Part shown: positions 38,537-47,677 of the stretch, piece after piece
How the letters are laid out: each line of letters opens with the position of its first letter
Position numbering within the stretch: the first letter of the stretch is position 1
DNA from: CAVTWH01 sp963794685
Lineage (GTDB): Bacteria > Actinomycetota > Actinomycetes > Mycobacteriales > Micromonosporaceae
Assembly (NCBI GenBank): GCA_963794685.1
Contig: CAWCFK010000004.1
Span: 806,001-870,000 of the forward strand
Reading direction: 5' to 3'
Length of the DNA: 64,000 nucleotides
Notes under the pieces: generated by a model
Databases searched by the model: none
Told to the model about the DNA's origin: nothing
Seen by the model: only the letters and a program-made list of their open reading frames with translations
Position numbers and translations under genes: made by a program

Positions 38537-39803
38537 ATGTTGAACAAGAGCACGACCCCCGTCCCTGACCCGACGCTCGCTGCTCGGCGCCGTCGTGGCG
38601 TCAGCCATCGCCCCCCTCCCGTTTGCCACCGCGGCCTCCGCAGCCACCGCCCAGCCTCGACGTGCCGCGGCCTCGCCCGGTCCGGCAGCCCGAACAGGCA
38701 CGCCGACTCCACTGCGACTGACCCTGCCCGCACCGACCGGCCCGCACCCCATCGGCACGGTCTGGTTGCACCTGGTCGACCGGGCACGCATCGATCCGTG
38801 GCAGGATTCCCGCCCGGCCCGTGAACTCATGGTCCAGCTCTGGTACCCCACGCGCGGCACCCAGGGCCACCCGTTCGCGCCGTGGATGCTGCCCGCCGCC
38901 GTCCCCTTCTTCGAGCAGACACAAGGCATCCCGACCGGCACACTGCTCCTGCCGACCACCCACGCCCAGGTGGCCGCACCGGTGGACCGCGGCCGGCGCG
39001 GGCGGCCTGTCGTCCTGTACTCGCCCGGCCTGCGCAGCGACCGCAGCCTCGGCACCGTCCTGGTTGAGGAGTTGGCCAGCCACGGCTACCTCGTCGTGGC
39101 CATCGACCACACCCACGACGCCGACCAGGTCGAATTCCCCGGCGGGCGCGTTGAGACCTTCGCCATCACCGGCGACCTCGACGACGCCCTCATCGGCAAG
39201 GCCCTGGCGGTGCGCACTGCCGACACCCGGTTCGTGCTGGACCAGCTCACCGCGCTGAACGCCGGACACAACCCCGACGCCGGACGGCGACGCCTTCCAC
39301 CGACCCTCACCGGCGCGTTCGACCTGCCCCGCACCGGCATGCTCGGCCACTCCCTGGGTGGCGCCACCGCGGCCGCCGCCATGCGCACCGACCGGCGCCT
39401 GCGGGCCGGCGTCAACCTGGACGGCAGTCTCCTGTCACCCGCCACCGCAGGCACCGACCGGCCCTTCCTACTCTTCGGCAGCGACCCCGGCCCGGGCCCC
39501 GAAGATCCCAGCTGGGAGCAATTCTGGGCCAGCCAACACGGTTGGAAACGCGAACTGGCCCTCATCGGCGCCACCCACACCTCGTTCACCGACCTCGAAA
39601 CGCTCCTGCCCCAGGCCGCGCCTGCCCTCGGGATCACACCCGGCCAAGTCACCCAGGCAATCGGCGCCCTCGACCCATCCCGCGCCATCCACGCCCAACG
39701 CGGCTACGTACGAGCGTTCTTCGACCTTCAGCTATGCCACCACGACAACCACCTACTCCGGGCTGCCTCGTCCCGCTACCCGCAGATCCGGTTCATCCGC
39801 TGA
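38537..39803 (+). pseudogene. Tat-exported alpha/beta hydrolase (PAF-acetylhydrolase/lipase-like; one frameshift)
   Basis: From ATG 38537 the frame breaks within the signal peptide. Removing one C from CCC near 38564 joins MLNKSTTPV to LTRRSLLGAVVASAIA, a Tat signal with twin Arg and an ATAASAATA end, and the 1267-base span is one over a multiple of three. The mature part is an alpha/beta hydrolase: VVLYSPGLRSDRSLG, GMLGHSLGGATAAAAM (nucleophile Ser), FLLFGSDPGPG (acid region) and GATHTSFTD (His). The pattern fits secreted PAF-acetylhydrolase-like or lipase-like enzymes. Restored length is 421 residues. Confidence 0.82.
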
Positions 39804-39882
39804 GGATCGACCAGCTCCGCAGGACGACACGGGTACCCCCCGGGTAACGCTTGGGTCTTGCTCCTGCGGCTATCGTCGCGCT

Positions 39883-40944
39883 GTGCGCAGCATCGAGGAC
39901 GTAGCCGAGGCGTTCGGGACGGCACAGGGATTCGACAGTTCTCCGCTCTACAGCCACCTGCTCACCGTCGTGGCAAACGACCAGGGGTTGCTGGAACTGG
40001 CGGCGCTGGCGCGGCACGGGCAGCAGCCGACGTTCGCGCTCTTCGGTGCCGTGCACTACCTGTTGTTGCAGGGTGCACACGATCCACTCGCCGACTACTA
40101 CGTGTCGATAGCGGGCGCGTCCGCACGTGCAGTCGACGCGGGTGCCGGCCCTGCCTTCGCACGGTTTTGCGCCGGGCACCACGACGCGATCGCACCGATA
40201 CTGCGCACCCGCCTGGTGCAGACCAACCACGTGCAGCGTGCCCTGGTCATGCGGCTCGGCCTTGCGCTCGTACGCCGTGCGTCGTCGGCGCCCGTGTGCG
40301 TCGTCGAAGTCGGCTGCAGCGCCGGTCTGAACCTGCGCGCGGATCGTTACTCCTTCGCCGTGGGCGGCGTGAACTTCGGCGACCGCACCTCACCGGTCCG
40401 TATCCGGGTCGATATCCCGGCTCCCGAACTCCTGCCGGACCTGGACGAACTGCCGACGATCGCCGACCTGGTCGGCATTGACCTCAACCCCCCCGACGTC
40501 ACCAACGACGACGACCGGGCATGGCTGCGGGCGCTTGTCTGGCCGGAGAACACGCACCACGCGATTCAGTTGGAGGCTGCGATGGGTGTCGTGGCCGCCG
40601 ACCCGCCACGGGTACTACGCGGTGACGTCGTCGAGGTCGGGCCCGCGGTCGCAGCTGCGCTGCCCTCCGCGCTGCCCCGACTGGTCGTGCACACCGCCAC
40701 CCGCATTCACGTACCGGTGGAAGCACGTCCGGCCTTCGACGCCGCTGTCGCCGCGTTCGCCGAAGGCGGTCCGCTGCTGCACCTCGCACTGGAAGACGAT
40801 CAGCTCATCGCGCCCTCGGGACGCCCCGGCGTCGGGTTGACCGCGACCGACGCGGCCGGCAGCCGAACCATCGCGGTCGCGGACGGTCACCTGGCGTGGC
40901 TCGAACCGCTTCCCGCGATCAGCGACGTACACCTCACCCACTAA
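39883..40944 (+). CDS. DUF2332-family protein
   Basis: The 353-residue protein starts at GTG 39883 (RSIEDVAEAFGTAQG) and shows the features of the DUF2332 family: FDSSPLYSHLLTVVANDQGLL, an ALVMRLGLALVRR segment, and VVEVGCSAGLNLRADRYSF, which is reminiscent of a methyltransferase glycine loop. Its biochemical role is not established. It lies 14 bases before an APH-like kinase on the same strand, possibly as an operon. Confidence 0.83.
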   Translation: MRSIEDVAEAFGTAQGFDSSPLYSHLLTVVANDQGLLELAALARHGQQPTFALFGAVHYLLLQGAHDPLADYYVSIAGASARAVDAGAGPAFARFCAGHHDAIAPILRTRLVQTNHVQRALVMRLGLALVRRASSAPVCVVEVGCSAGLNLRADRYSFAVGGVNFGDRTSPVRIRVDIPAPELLPDLDELPTIADLVGIDLNPPDVTNDDDRAWLRALVWPENTHHAIQLEAAMGVVAADPPRVLRGDVVEVGPAVAAALPSALPRLVVHTATRIHVPVEARPAFDAAVAAFAEGGPLLHLALEDDQLIAPSGRPGVGLTATDAAGSRTIAVADGHLAWLEPLPAISDVHLTH

Positions 40945-40958
40945 CAACATCGGACCCG

Positions 40959-41873
40959 ATGCGCGCTCTGTGCCCGGTCGTGGCCGACGAGCGGGCAGCT
41001 GCGAGGATCCACCTTGTGAAGGCGGAGCTCGTTGCGCGTGCGGTGGCCGCGGCGACGGCATTGGCCGCGAATCTGCAGCTGCCGGTCGACCGCACAGTCG
41101 TGATTCAGAACTCGAACAAGCTCGCGCTACGTCTGTTGCCGTGTGACGTCTTCGCCCGAGTAGCCCTGACAGGACAAGAGGTAGCCGCGCTTGAGGTTGG
41201 CCTCGCTCTGCGACTGGCAGCAACCGCGAGCCCGGCCGCAGCCCTGGCGCCCAACGTCGAGCCCCGGGTCTACCAACGCGACGGCTTCGCCGTGACCCTG
41301 TGGACCTACTACGAGGTCGTGGCTCCCGACCTGGACTGGCCAGGCGCATACGCAGACGTGCTCCGACGCCTGCACACGAGCATGCGGGGCGTCGAGATCC
41401 CAACGCCGCACTTCCTGGACCGGGTCGTCGAGGCTGAACGGCTGGTCACCCGACGAGCCGAAACCCCCGCGCTCGCCGAGGTCGACCGGCAGCTTCTCCT
41501 CAGCACGCTGCGCAACGCCCGTGAACGGATCCGCCGCCGCGGCGCCGTCGAGCAGCTGCTGCACGGAGAACCGCATCCCGGCAACCTCCTCAACACCCGT
41601 GCCGGCCTGCTGTTCATCGATTTCGAGACGTGCTGCCGCGGACCCGTCGAGTTTGACCTTGCCCACGTGCCGGAGGTGGTCAGCGCGCGCTACCCGGACG
41701 TCGATCAGGTTCTGCTGGCGGAGTGTCGACGGCTGGTGCTTGCGATGGTCGCGGCCTGGCGTTGGGACATCGTCGATGAGTTCCCCGATGGGCACCGACA
41801 CGGCCGAAACATCCTTGCTCTGCTCCGCCAAGGTCCGCCGTGGCCCGCACTCGGCAGTCTCGCCGCCGAGTAG
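40959..41873 (+). CDS. Aminoglycoside phosphotransferase-family kinase
   Basis: About 304 residues of the APH/choline-kinase fold. The catalytic loop is LLHGEPHPGNLLN (Asp of the usual HGDxxxxN is replaced by Glu) and the metal-binding segment is GLLFIDFETCCRGPVEFDLA. The N-terminal lobe has VVIQNSNKLALRL. Members phosphorylate antibiotics or small alcohols; with no resistance context I cannot name a substrate. ATG 40959 is assumed; GTG 41016 (VKAELVARAV) is an alternative start. Confidence 0.78.
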   Translation: MRALCPVVADERAAARIHLVKAELVARAVAAATALAANLQLPVDRTVVIQNSNKLALRLLPCDVFARVALTGQEVAALEVGLALRLAATASPAAALAPNVEPRVYQRDGFAVTLWTYYEVVAPDLDWPGAYADVLRRLHTSMRGVEIPTPHFLDRVVEAERLVTRRAETPALAEVDRQLLLSTLRNARERIRRRGAVEQLLHGEPHPGNLLNTRAGLLFIDFETCCRGPVEFDLAHVPEVVSARYPDVDQVLLAECRRLVLAMVAAWRWDIVDEFPDGHRHGRNILALLRQGPPWPALGSLAAE

Positions 41874-42064
41874 CGGTACACCTGCCTATGCCGTCCATGG
41901 TGCATCACGGTGAGTGATGGGCTCCGTCGCCGTTGGGGCGGTCCTGCCGAGACCCTGCCGGGGCGGCGTTCGCGCCGGCGGGGTCGGGTGGCGACCTGAC
42001 GCTGAAACGTCGGGCGTGCGTATCACGGTCGTGGCATCGGGTACCAGTCGCTACCGTGACCCGG

Positions 42065-43138
42065 GTGACAGCGTCCGGATATGTGGCCATCGTGGTCGGG
42101 GTTGGCCTCGCCACCGTCGTGCGTGGGCTGCGATCGCGCCGTACGAGCCGGACAGCGCGGCCCGGCCCCGCCGCCGAGCCAACCGCCCTGCCGGCAGCCG
42201 AGTGGCAACGGGTCAGATCTGCCTACATTGCGGCGGACCGGGCCGAACAGTTGTCCCTGGCGGCACTCCTGGCCACCGACTACACGCCGGTGCTGCGCCA
42301 TGCACTGCAGCTCCACCAGCCAGCGGCAGTCGACCTGATCATCCGGATCCGTCCGGCAGGGTTCCTCGACACGAACCTCGACGTACTGCTGCCATTGCTA
42401 CTGGTCGACGACGAATCTGAGGACACCGAACTGCGAGATCTGGTGTGTGGCTTGGATCGTGCGGTGCTGGACGCGCACCTGCCAGTGTTCGTTTCCCGGA
42501 TCCTGGACGGTGCTGAGGAGTACGAACTGCCGGCGGTCATGGAGCTACTGGTCGCCGCCCAGCGCTACGACCTCCTCGCTGCGGTGGTCTGCGCTGCCGC
42601 GGACGCGGGCTACCCGGCGGCGCGCGCCGCGGCTGCCATGTACGCGCCGTTCATCACCAGCCGGCAGCCGGTACTCCCGCCGCCCACCGACCTTCCGCCG
42701 GCGTTGCCACCCACCGGACCGGCCGCGGATCTGTGGTCCCGGTACATCACCGCTGTCCGGGAGCAGGAGCGCGCCTGGTGGCAACTAACAGGTAGCGGCG
42801 AACCGGCCGCCATTGCACGCTGGACCCGCTCCGGTCCGGGCCTCGTGGCGCTGGGTCGTGCCCTCAGCCGCCGACTGCAGTGGTACTCCGAACTGCCCGC
42901 AGTCGATCTCGCGCTGCTCCTGACGGCACTGCTCCCACCCCGTCGGGTAGCGCTATTGAACGCCCTCGACGAGGCGATTTTCGACGACCACCGCAACGCC
43001 GTTGAACGGTTCCGGGTCTACACCGACCTGCTCGGCCTCCTCAACGAAACCCAGCGGCTCACCCGAGTCCTCCGAAACGGCCTGACCGCCCCCGACCCGC
43101 GGGTCCGCATGCTCGCCGAACTAATCGATCAACTGTGA
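42065..43138 (+). CDS. Hypothetical protein with N-terminal membrane anchor, 357 aa
   Basis: From GTG 42065 the first 22 residues (TASGYVAIVVGVGLATVVRGL) form one hydrophobic segment followed by Arg-rich residues, so it is probably a membrane anchor facing the cytoplasm. The rest is mostly helical and Leu/Ala-rich with HEAT- or TPR-like spacing (YIAADRAEQLSLAALLATDY, VMELLVAAQRYDLLAAVV). I do not recognise the family. It is separated from neighbours by 190 and 55 bases and looks monocistronic. Confidence 0.65.
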   Translation: MTASGYVAIVVGVGLATVVRGLRSRRTSRTARPGPAAEPTALPAAEWQRVRSAYIAADRAEQLSLAALLATDYTPVLRHALQLHQPAAVDLIIRIRPAGFLDTNLDVLLPLLLVDDESEDTELRDLVCGLDRAVLDAHLPVFVSRILDGAEEYELPAVMELLVAAQRYDLLAAVVCAAADAGYPAARAAAAMYAPFITSRQPVLPPPTDLPPALPPTGPAADLWSRYITAVREQERAWWQLTGSGEPAAIARWTRSGPGLVALGRALSRRLQWYSELPAVDLALLLTALLPPRRVALLNALDEAIFDDHRNAVERFRVYTDLLGLLNETQRLTRVLRNGLTAPDPRVRMLAELIDQL

Positions 43139-43193
43139 TCGCAGCCGGCAACCAGGTGCGCTCCCGGGTATCGGGACGGTCTGGAGCCGGTGG

Positions 43194-43751
43194 TCAGCCG
43201 GCGGTCTCGGTCCGGGCGACCGGCTGGTACCAGGCGATGATCACGCCACTGGCGGTGACCAGCGTCTTCACCAGGTTCAGGGTGCCGACCGGGGTGCCCT
43301 CCGGGAAGAGTCGCTTGCCCTTGCCTTCCAGTACCGGGTAGATCATGAACCGGTACTCGTCGATCAGTCCGGCCGCGTGCAGCGCCTGGAACAGGGTGGC
43401 GCTGCCGTTGATCAGCAGGGTGCCGTCGAACTCCTTCTTGAGCTGTGCCACCGCGGAGTCCGCGTCACCCTTGAGCAGGGTGGCGTTCCACTCACCCGCG
43501 TCCAGCGTCGAGGTGACGACGTACTTGGGCATGCCGTTCATCTTGTCGGCGAAGCCGGCCTTGTCGGTCATCGCCGGCCAGGCCGCCTTGAAGCCCTCGT
43601 AGGTGTCCCGGCCGAGCAGCAGCGCGTCGCTTCCGAAGAGGTTGTCCTGCTGGAACTGCATGACCTCTTTGTTGAAGTAGGGCGCGCTCCACGCCGGCTC
43701 GCCCATGATCCCGTCGATGGTCAGGTACTCCACCGCTACTACTGTGCCCAT
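43194..43751 (-). CDS. Dihydrofolate reductase-family protein (RibD C-terminal-like)
   Basis: A 185-residue reductase-fold protein: MGTVVAVEYLTIDGIMGEPAW at the N-terminus, FGSDALLLGRDTYEGF and KEFDGTLLINGSATLFQAL are the typical nucleotide-binding landmarks of the RibD_C/DHFR-like family. These proteins are common in actinobacteria and their reaction is mostly unknown. It is the last gene of an operon with an ArsR regulator and an SRPBCC protein, starting one base after the SRPBCC stop. Confidence 0.85.
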   Translation of the reverse strand: MGTVVAVEYLTIDGIMGEPAWSAPYFNKEVMQFQQDNLFGSDALLLGRDTYEGFKAAWPAMTDKAGFADKMNGMPKYVVTSTLDAGEWNATLLKGDADSAVAQLKKEFDGTLLINGSATLFQALHAAGLIDEYRFMIYPVLEGKGKRLFPEGTPVGTLNLVKTLVTASGVIIAWYQPVARTETAG

Positions 43752-43752
43752 C

Positions 43753-44241
43753 TCAGAACTCCTTCGTCGTTTCGGTGTTTTCGGCGCTCGACCCGGCCGA
43801 CAGGTGCCGGGCGAGCTTGTCGTACTGCTGCTTGGTCCCGGCCAGGGCGCCGCCCATGATGCGGTCGTTGCTGTACCCGGCGAAGTGGTTGGTCAACTCT
43901 GTGCGTCCGTCGAGATCGACCAGGGTGATGGTCACCGTGCCGGCGCCGATTCCGTGCTGTGCATCCCAACCGAAGACCAGCCGCTGCGGCGGCTCCACCT
44001 CGCGGTAGCGCATGTCGGAGTGGAACTGCGCGCCGTTCGCGCCCACCATCGTCAGCCGGAACACCCCGCCCGGTCGGACGTCCATCTCGATGCTTGCCAG
44101 CGGTGTGTCCATGCCCTGCGGGCCCCACCAGGCGGACAGGTGCTCCGGTTCGGTGAAGGCCCGCCAGACAACTTCACGTGGCGCGTCGAAGATCCGCACC
44201 AGGGTCGCCTCCCGGAAGGTCAGCGCCTCGGGGTCGGTCAC
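43753..44241 (-). CDS. SRPBCC/AHSA1-family protein
   Basis: A 162-residue START-like protein: REATLVRIFDAPREVVWRAF at the N-terminus, LSAWWGPQGMDTP, and GGALAGTKQQYDKLARHL at the end are typical of the AHSA1 (activator of Hsp90 homologue) type, which binds hydrophobic ligands in a helix-grip cavity. GTG 44241 overlaps the stop of the ArsR gene by four bases. ArsR plus AHSA1 pairs are common; the regulator probably controls this operon. Confidence 0.88.
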   Translation of the reverse strand: MTDPEALTFREATLVRIFDAPREVVWRAFTEPEHLSAWWGPQGMDTPLASIEMDVRPGGVFRLTMVGANGAQFHSDMRYREVEPPQRLVFGWDAQHGIGAGTVTITLVDLDGRTELTNHFAGYSNDRIMGGALAGTKQQYDKLARHLSAGSSAENTETTKEF

Positions 44242-44576
44242 GCTGTGTTTCCTTTCAACATCACCCGCAGGTGCTCGTCGAGGCGCTGGTAGCTGGCTTC
44301 CCAGAAGGTGCGGTAGGCCTCCACCCAGGTGGACGCCGCCTGCAACGGCTCGGCGTTCAGGCGGCAGGGCCGCCACTGGGCGTTGCGCCCCCGGCTGATC
44401 AGGCCGGCCCGCTCCAGCACCTTGAGGTGCTTGGAGACTGCCGGCAGGGTCATCGCGAACGGTGATGCGAGCTGGTTGACGGTCGCCTCGCCCTGCGCCA
44501 GTCGCGCCAGGATCGCTCGCCGGGTGGGGTCGGCGAGCGCTGCAAAAGTGACGCTGAGCGTGTCTGGTGGTGGCAT
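44238..44576 (-). CDS. ArsR-family transcriptional repressor
   Basis: A 112-residue winged-helix protein: FAALADPTRRAILARLAQGE, then the recognition helix TLPAVSKHLKVLERAGL. It lacks the Cys or alpha5 His metal sites of SmtB/ArsR proper, so it probably senses something other than metal, as in other ArsR-AHSA1 operons. The AT-rich stretch GGTTAATTAACT just upstream (about 44592-44603) contains the palindrome TTAATTAA and is a candidate operator. Confidence 0.88.
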   Translation of the reverse strand: MPPPDTLSVTFAALADPTRRAILARLAQGEATVNQLASPFAMTLPAVSKHLKVLERAGLISRGRNAQWRPCRLNAEPLQAASTWVEAYRTFWEASYQRLDEHLRVMLKGNTA

Positions 44577-44636
44577 TGTGATTTACCTTCTGGTTAATTA
44601 ACTCCACGGTACAGTACGTCGTGGTTGGGGTGGAAG

Positions 44637-44694
44637 CAAGTGGGCACTTATCGGGCTCCCGCCACCCTCCCGGACCCCGATATGTGCCCACTTG
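44637..44694. repeat. 19-bp inverted repeat (one mismatch) between divergent genes
   Basis: CAAGTGGGCACTTATCGGG (44637-44655) is mirrored by CCCGATATGTGCCCACTTG (44676-44694), with a 20-base spacer. It lies between the divergent ArsR operon and recQ, so it is not a terminator for either. It could be an operator, a cruciform-forming site or a small mobile repeat. Confidence 0.85.
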
Positions 44695-44752
44695 GCGGCG
44701 GAGCCGACGGCGGGTGCGGCACGGTGTCGGGGTTGCTCCGTAGAATCGCCGG

Positions 44753-46591
44753 GTGCCTGCGACTGAGACCGCCGCCGAGACCGGCGAGGCGCTGCGCGTA
44801 CTGCGGCGGGTGTTCGGCTACGACGCGTTCCGCGGACCGCAGCAGGAGATCATCGACCAGGTGGTCGGCGGCGGCGACGCCCTGGTGCTGATGCCCACGG
44901 GTGGTGGCAAGTCGCTGTGCTACCAGATCCCGGCGCTGGTCCGCGACGGTGTCGGCGTGGTCATCTCGCCACTGATCGCGCTGATGCAGGACCAGGTGGA
45001 CGCGCTCACCGCGCTCGGTGTGCGGGCCGGCTTCCTCAACTCCAGCCAGGACCTGAACGCCCGCCGCCAGGTCGAGGCGGCGTATCTGGCCGGCGAGCTC
45101 GACCTGCTCTACCTCGCGCCCGAGGGGCTCGCCGTCCCGAGCACCCTGCGGCTGCTGGAGCGCGGAAAGATCGCGCTGTTCGCCATCGACGAGGCGCACT
45201 GCGTGTCGCAGTGGGGGCACGACTTCCGCCCCGACTACCTCGAGTTGTCCATGCTGCACGAGCGCTGGCCGCAGGTACCCCGGATCGCTCTGACCGCCAC
45301 CGCCACCCCGGCGGTCCGCGAGGAGATCGTCACCCGGCTGGGTCTGCAGACCGCCCGGCAGTTCGTGGCCAGCTTCGACCGGCCCAACATCACCTACCGG
45401 ATCGTGCCGAAGAACGAGCCGCGCCGGCAACTGCTCGACCTGCTGCGCACCGAGCACCCCGGCGACGCCGGCATCGTCTACTGCCTGTCCCGCGCCTCCG
45501 TCGAGAAGACCGCCGAATTCCTTGTCCAGCAAGGAATCTCGGCACTGCCCTACCATGCCGGTCTGGACCCGCGCACCCGGCAGACCAACCAGCAGCGCTT
45601 CCTGCGCGAGGACGGGCTGGTGATGGTCGCCACCATCGCCTTCGGGATGGGCATCGACAAGCCGGACGTCCGCTTCGTCGCCCACCTCGACCTGCCCAAG
45701 TCGGTTGAGGGCTACTACCAGGAGACCGGCCGCGCCGGCCGGGACGGCCTGCCGTCCACCGCCTGGCTCGCCTACGGCCTGCAAGATGTGGTGCAGCAGC
45801 GCAAACTCATCGAGACCTCGGACGGCAGCGCCGCGCACCGCCGGCTACTGGGCCGGCACCTGGACGCCATGCTCGCCCTGTGCGAGACCGTCCGGTGCCG
45901 CCGCGCCCAGCTGCTCGACCACTTCGCCGAACCGGCGCCGCCGTGCGACAACTGCGACACCTGCCAGAGCCCGCCGGAGTCCTGGGACGGCACCATCCCG
46001 GCGCAGAAGCTGCTCTCCACCGTGCTGCGGCTGCAGCGCGAGCGCAACCAGAAGTTCGGCGCCGGCCAGTGCATCGACATCCTGCTCGGCAAGTCGACCG
46101 ACAAGGTGCGCCAGTTCCGCCACGACGAGCTGACCGTCTTCGGCATCGGCACCGACCTGCGCGAGGCCGAGTGGCGCGCGGTGGCCCGGCAGCTACTCGC
46201 CCAGGGCCTGCTCGCGGTCGAGGGGGAGTACGGCACGCTGGTGCTCACCGACGCCAGCGCGGCTGTCCTGGGCCGCCAGCGCCAGGTGATGATGCGCCGC
46301 GAGCCGGAACGGGTCGCCCCGAGTCGGGCGTCCGCGAAGTCCCGGCTGGCCGTCGCCGTCGAGCTGCCGGCACAGGCCACCCCGCTGTTCGAGCGGCTAC
46401 GGACCTGGCGCGCGGCGACCGCCAAGGAGCAGGGGGTACCCGCGTACGTGGTGTTCCACGATGCGACCCTGCGCCAGATCGCCGCCCTGCACCCCACCAC
46501 CCTGGCCGCGCTCGGCACCGTCAGCGGCGTCGGCGAGAACAAGCTCGCCAAGTACGGCCAGCAGATCCTCGACCTGCTCGCCGAGGCCTGA
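44753..46591 (+). CDS. recQ: ATP-dependent DNA helicase RecQ
   Basis: A 612-residue 3'-5' helicase of the RecQ family. Walker A is MPTGGGKSLCYQ, the DExH box is DEAHC followed by VSQWGHDFRPDY (the aromatic-rich loop), and motif VI is QETGRAGRDG. The zinc-binding part has CETVRCRR and CDNCDTC, followed by the winged helix, and the last 85 residues form an HRDC domain (TLAALGTVSGVGENKLAKYG). The start is GTG 44753. It is not in an obvious operon. Confidence 0.96.
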   Translation: MPATETAAETGEALRVLRRVFGYDAFRGPQQEIIDQVVGGGDALVLMPTGGGKSLCYQIPALVRDGVGVVISPLIALMQDQVDALTALGVRAGFLNSSQDLNARRQVEAAYLAGELDLLYLAPEGLAVPSTLRLLERGKIALFAIDEAHCVSQWGHDFRPDYLELSMLHERWPQVPRIALTATATPAVREEIVTRLGLQTARQFVASFDRPNITYRIVPKNEPRRQLLDLLRTEHPGDAGIVYCLSRASVEKTAEFLVQQGISALPYHAGLDPRTRQTNQQRFLREDGLVMVATIAFGMGIDKPDVRFVAHLDLPKSVEGYYQETGRAGRDGLPSTAWLAYGLQDVVQQRKLIETSDGSAAHRRLLGRHLDAMLALCETVRCRRAQLLDHFAEPAPPCDNCDTCQSPPESWDGTIPAQKLLSTVLRLQRERNQKFGAGQCIDILLGKSTDKVRQFRHDELTVFGIGTDLREAEWRAVARQLLAQGLLAVEGEYGTLVLTDASAAVLGRQRQVMMRREPERVAPSRASAKSRLAVAVELPAQATPLFERLRTWRAATAKEQGVPAYVVFHDATLRQIAALHPTTLAALGTVSGVGENKLAKYGQQILDLLAEA

Positions 46592-46637
46592 CCGGCGCCA
46601 CCGGTCAGCTCACCCGGCCGCCCGAAACCAAGCTCCC

Positions 46638-46707
46638 GTCAGCTCAGCTAACCCGTCAGCTCAGCTAACCCGGCTGGTCAGCTAACCCGGCAGGTCAGCT
46701 AACCCGG
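46638..46707. repeat. Direct repeats of GTCAGCTAACCC type, four copies
   Basis: Units begin at 46638, 46655, 46677 and 46694 (GTCAGCTCAGCTAACCC in the first two, GTCAGCTAACCCGG in the others). The S4-protein stop codon (46695-46697, minus strand) lies in the unit at 46694, and the array extends downstream of it toward recQ. Confidence 0.8.
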
Positions 46708-46928
46708 AACTGGCGGCCGTCGACGGTGACCACGTCGCCGGGGTGGAGTTGGCGGCCCCGGCGGAGTTCGATCTCGCCGTTGACCCAGACGTCGCCGGCC
46801 GCGATGCGCGCCTTCGACTCGCCACCGGAGTCCACCGCGTCGGCCAGCTTCAGCAGCGCGCCGAGCCGGATCATGTCGCTGTCGATCGGCACGTCCATCA
46901 TCGGAACATCATCACCCACGGCGCTCAC
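46695..46928 (-). CDS. S4-domain RNA-binding protein
   Basis: A 77-residue protein consisting of one S4 domain: IRLGALLKLADAVDSGGESK, then ARIAAGDVWVNGEIELRRGR and GDVVTVDGRQF. It belongs to the YbcJ/YaaA-like group that binds structured RNA on ribosomes. The first 10 residues are not conserved, and the ATG at about 46901 is an alternative start. The gene is 28 bases downstream of the YciO-like gene on the same strand, and the two may be co-transcribed. The stop codon lies inside a direct-repeat array. Confidence 0.85.
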   Translation of the reverse strand: MSAVGDDVPMMDVPIDSDMIRLGALLKLADAVDSGGESKARIAAGDVWVNGEIELRRGRQLHPGDVVTVDGRQFRVS

Positions 46929-46956
46929 ACACCCGGCGCGGGCCTGCCGTCAGCGA

Positions 46957-47577
46957 TCACTCGAACCGGCTCGGGTCGCCCGCGCCGACCCGGAGGATCT
47001 CCGGCTCGTCACCGGAGAGGTCGACGACCGTGGTCGGCTCGGTACCGCACTCGCCGGAGTCGACCACCGCGTCGAGGATCGGGTCGAGGCGCTCCTTGAT
47101 CTCCCAGCCCTGGGTCAGCGGCTCGTCCTCGCCGGGCAGCAGCAGAGTGCTGGAGACCAGCGGTTCGCCCAGTTCGGCGAGGATCGCCTGGGCCACCGGG
47201 TGCGCCGGAATGCGTACGCCCACGGTGCGCTTCTTCGGGTGCATCAGCCGGCGGGGCACCTCCCGGGTGGCCGGCAGGATGAACGTGTAGCTGCCCGGGG
47301 TGGCCGCCCGGACCTGCCGGTACGCGGAGTTGCTGACCAGTACGAACTGGCCGAGCTGGGCGAAGTCGCGGCACACCAGGGTGAAGTGGTGGCGCTCGTC
47401 CAGGCCCCGGGCCGCCCGGATGCGCTCCACCGCCTCCCGGTTGCCCAGTTGGCAGCCGAAGGCGTAGCAGGAGTCGGTCGGGTAGGCGATCAGCCCGCCG
47501 TCGCGGACGATCTGCACGAGCTGGGTGATGCTGCGCGCCTGCGGGTTGTCCGGATGCACGTCGAAGTACCTGGCCAT
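46957..47577 (-). CDS. Sua5/YciO/YrdC-family protein
   Basis: A 206-residue protein with the YrdC fold: GGLIAYPTDSCYAFGCQLGN is the substrate-binding signature, followed by RIRAARGLDERHHFTLVC and PGSYTFILPAT. YrdC/Sua5 make threonylcarbamoyl-AMP for tRNA t6A; this one is closer to the YciO branch, whose role is less clear. ATG 47577 is chosen (MARYFDVHPDNPQAR), two codons inside the longest frame, as this matches the family's usual N-terminus. Confidence 0.9.
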   Translation of the reverse strand: MARYFDVHPDNPQARSITQLVQIVRDGGLIAYPTDSCYAFGCQLGNREAVERIRAARGLDERHHFTLVCRDFAQLGQFVLVSNSAYRQVRAATPGSYTFILPATREVPRRLMHPKKRTVGVRIPAHPVAQAILAELGEPLVSSTLLLPGEDEPLTQGWEIKERLDPILDAVVDSGECGTEPTTVVDLSGDEPEILRVGAGDPSRFE

Positions 47578-47677
47578 AGCCACCGAGCCTAGAGCCGTCG
47601 CGGCCGGCGTGGCAGTGGGACGCCGTGCCGAGCCGGTCCTGCCGTGTCTCGAAGGGGTTGGCCGACGGTCCGGGCGG

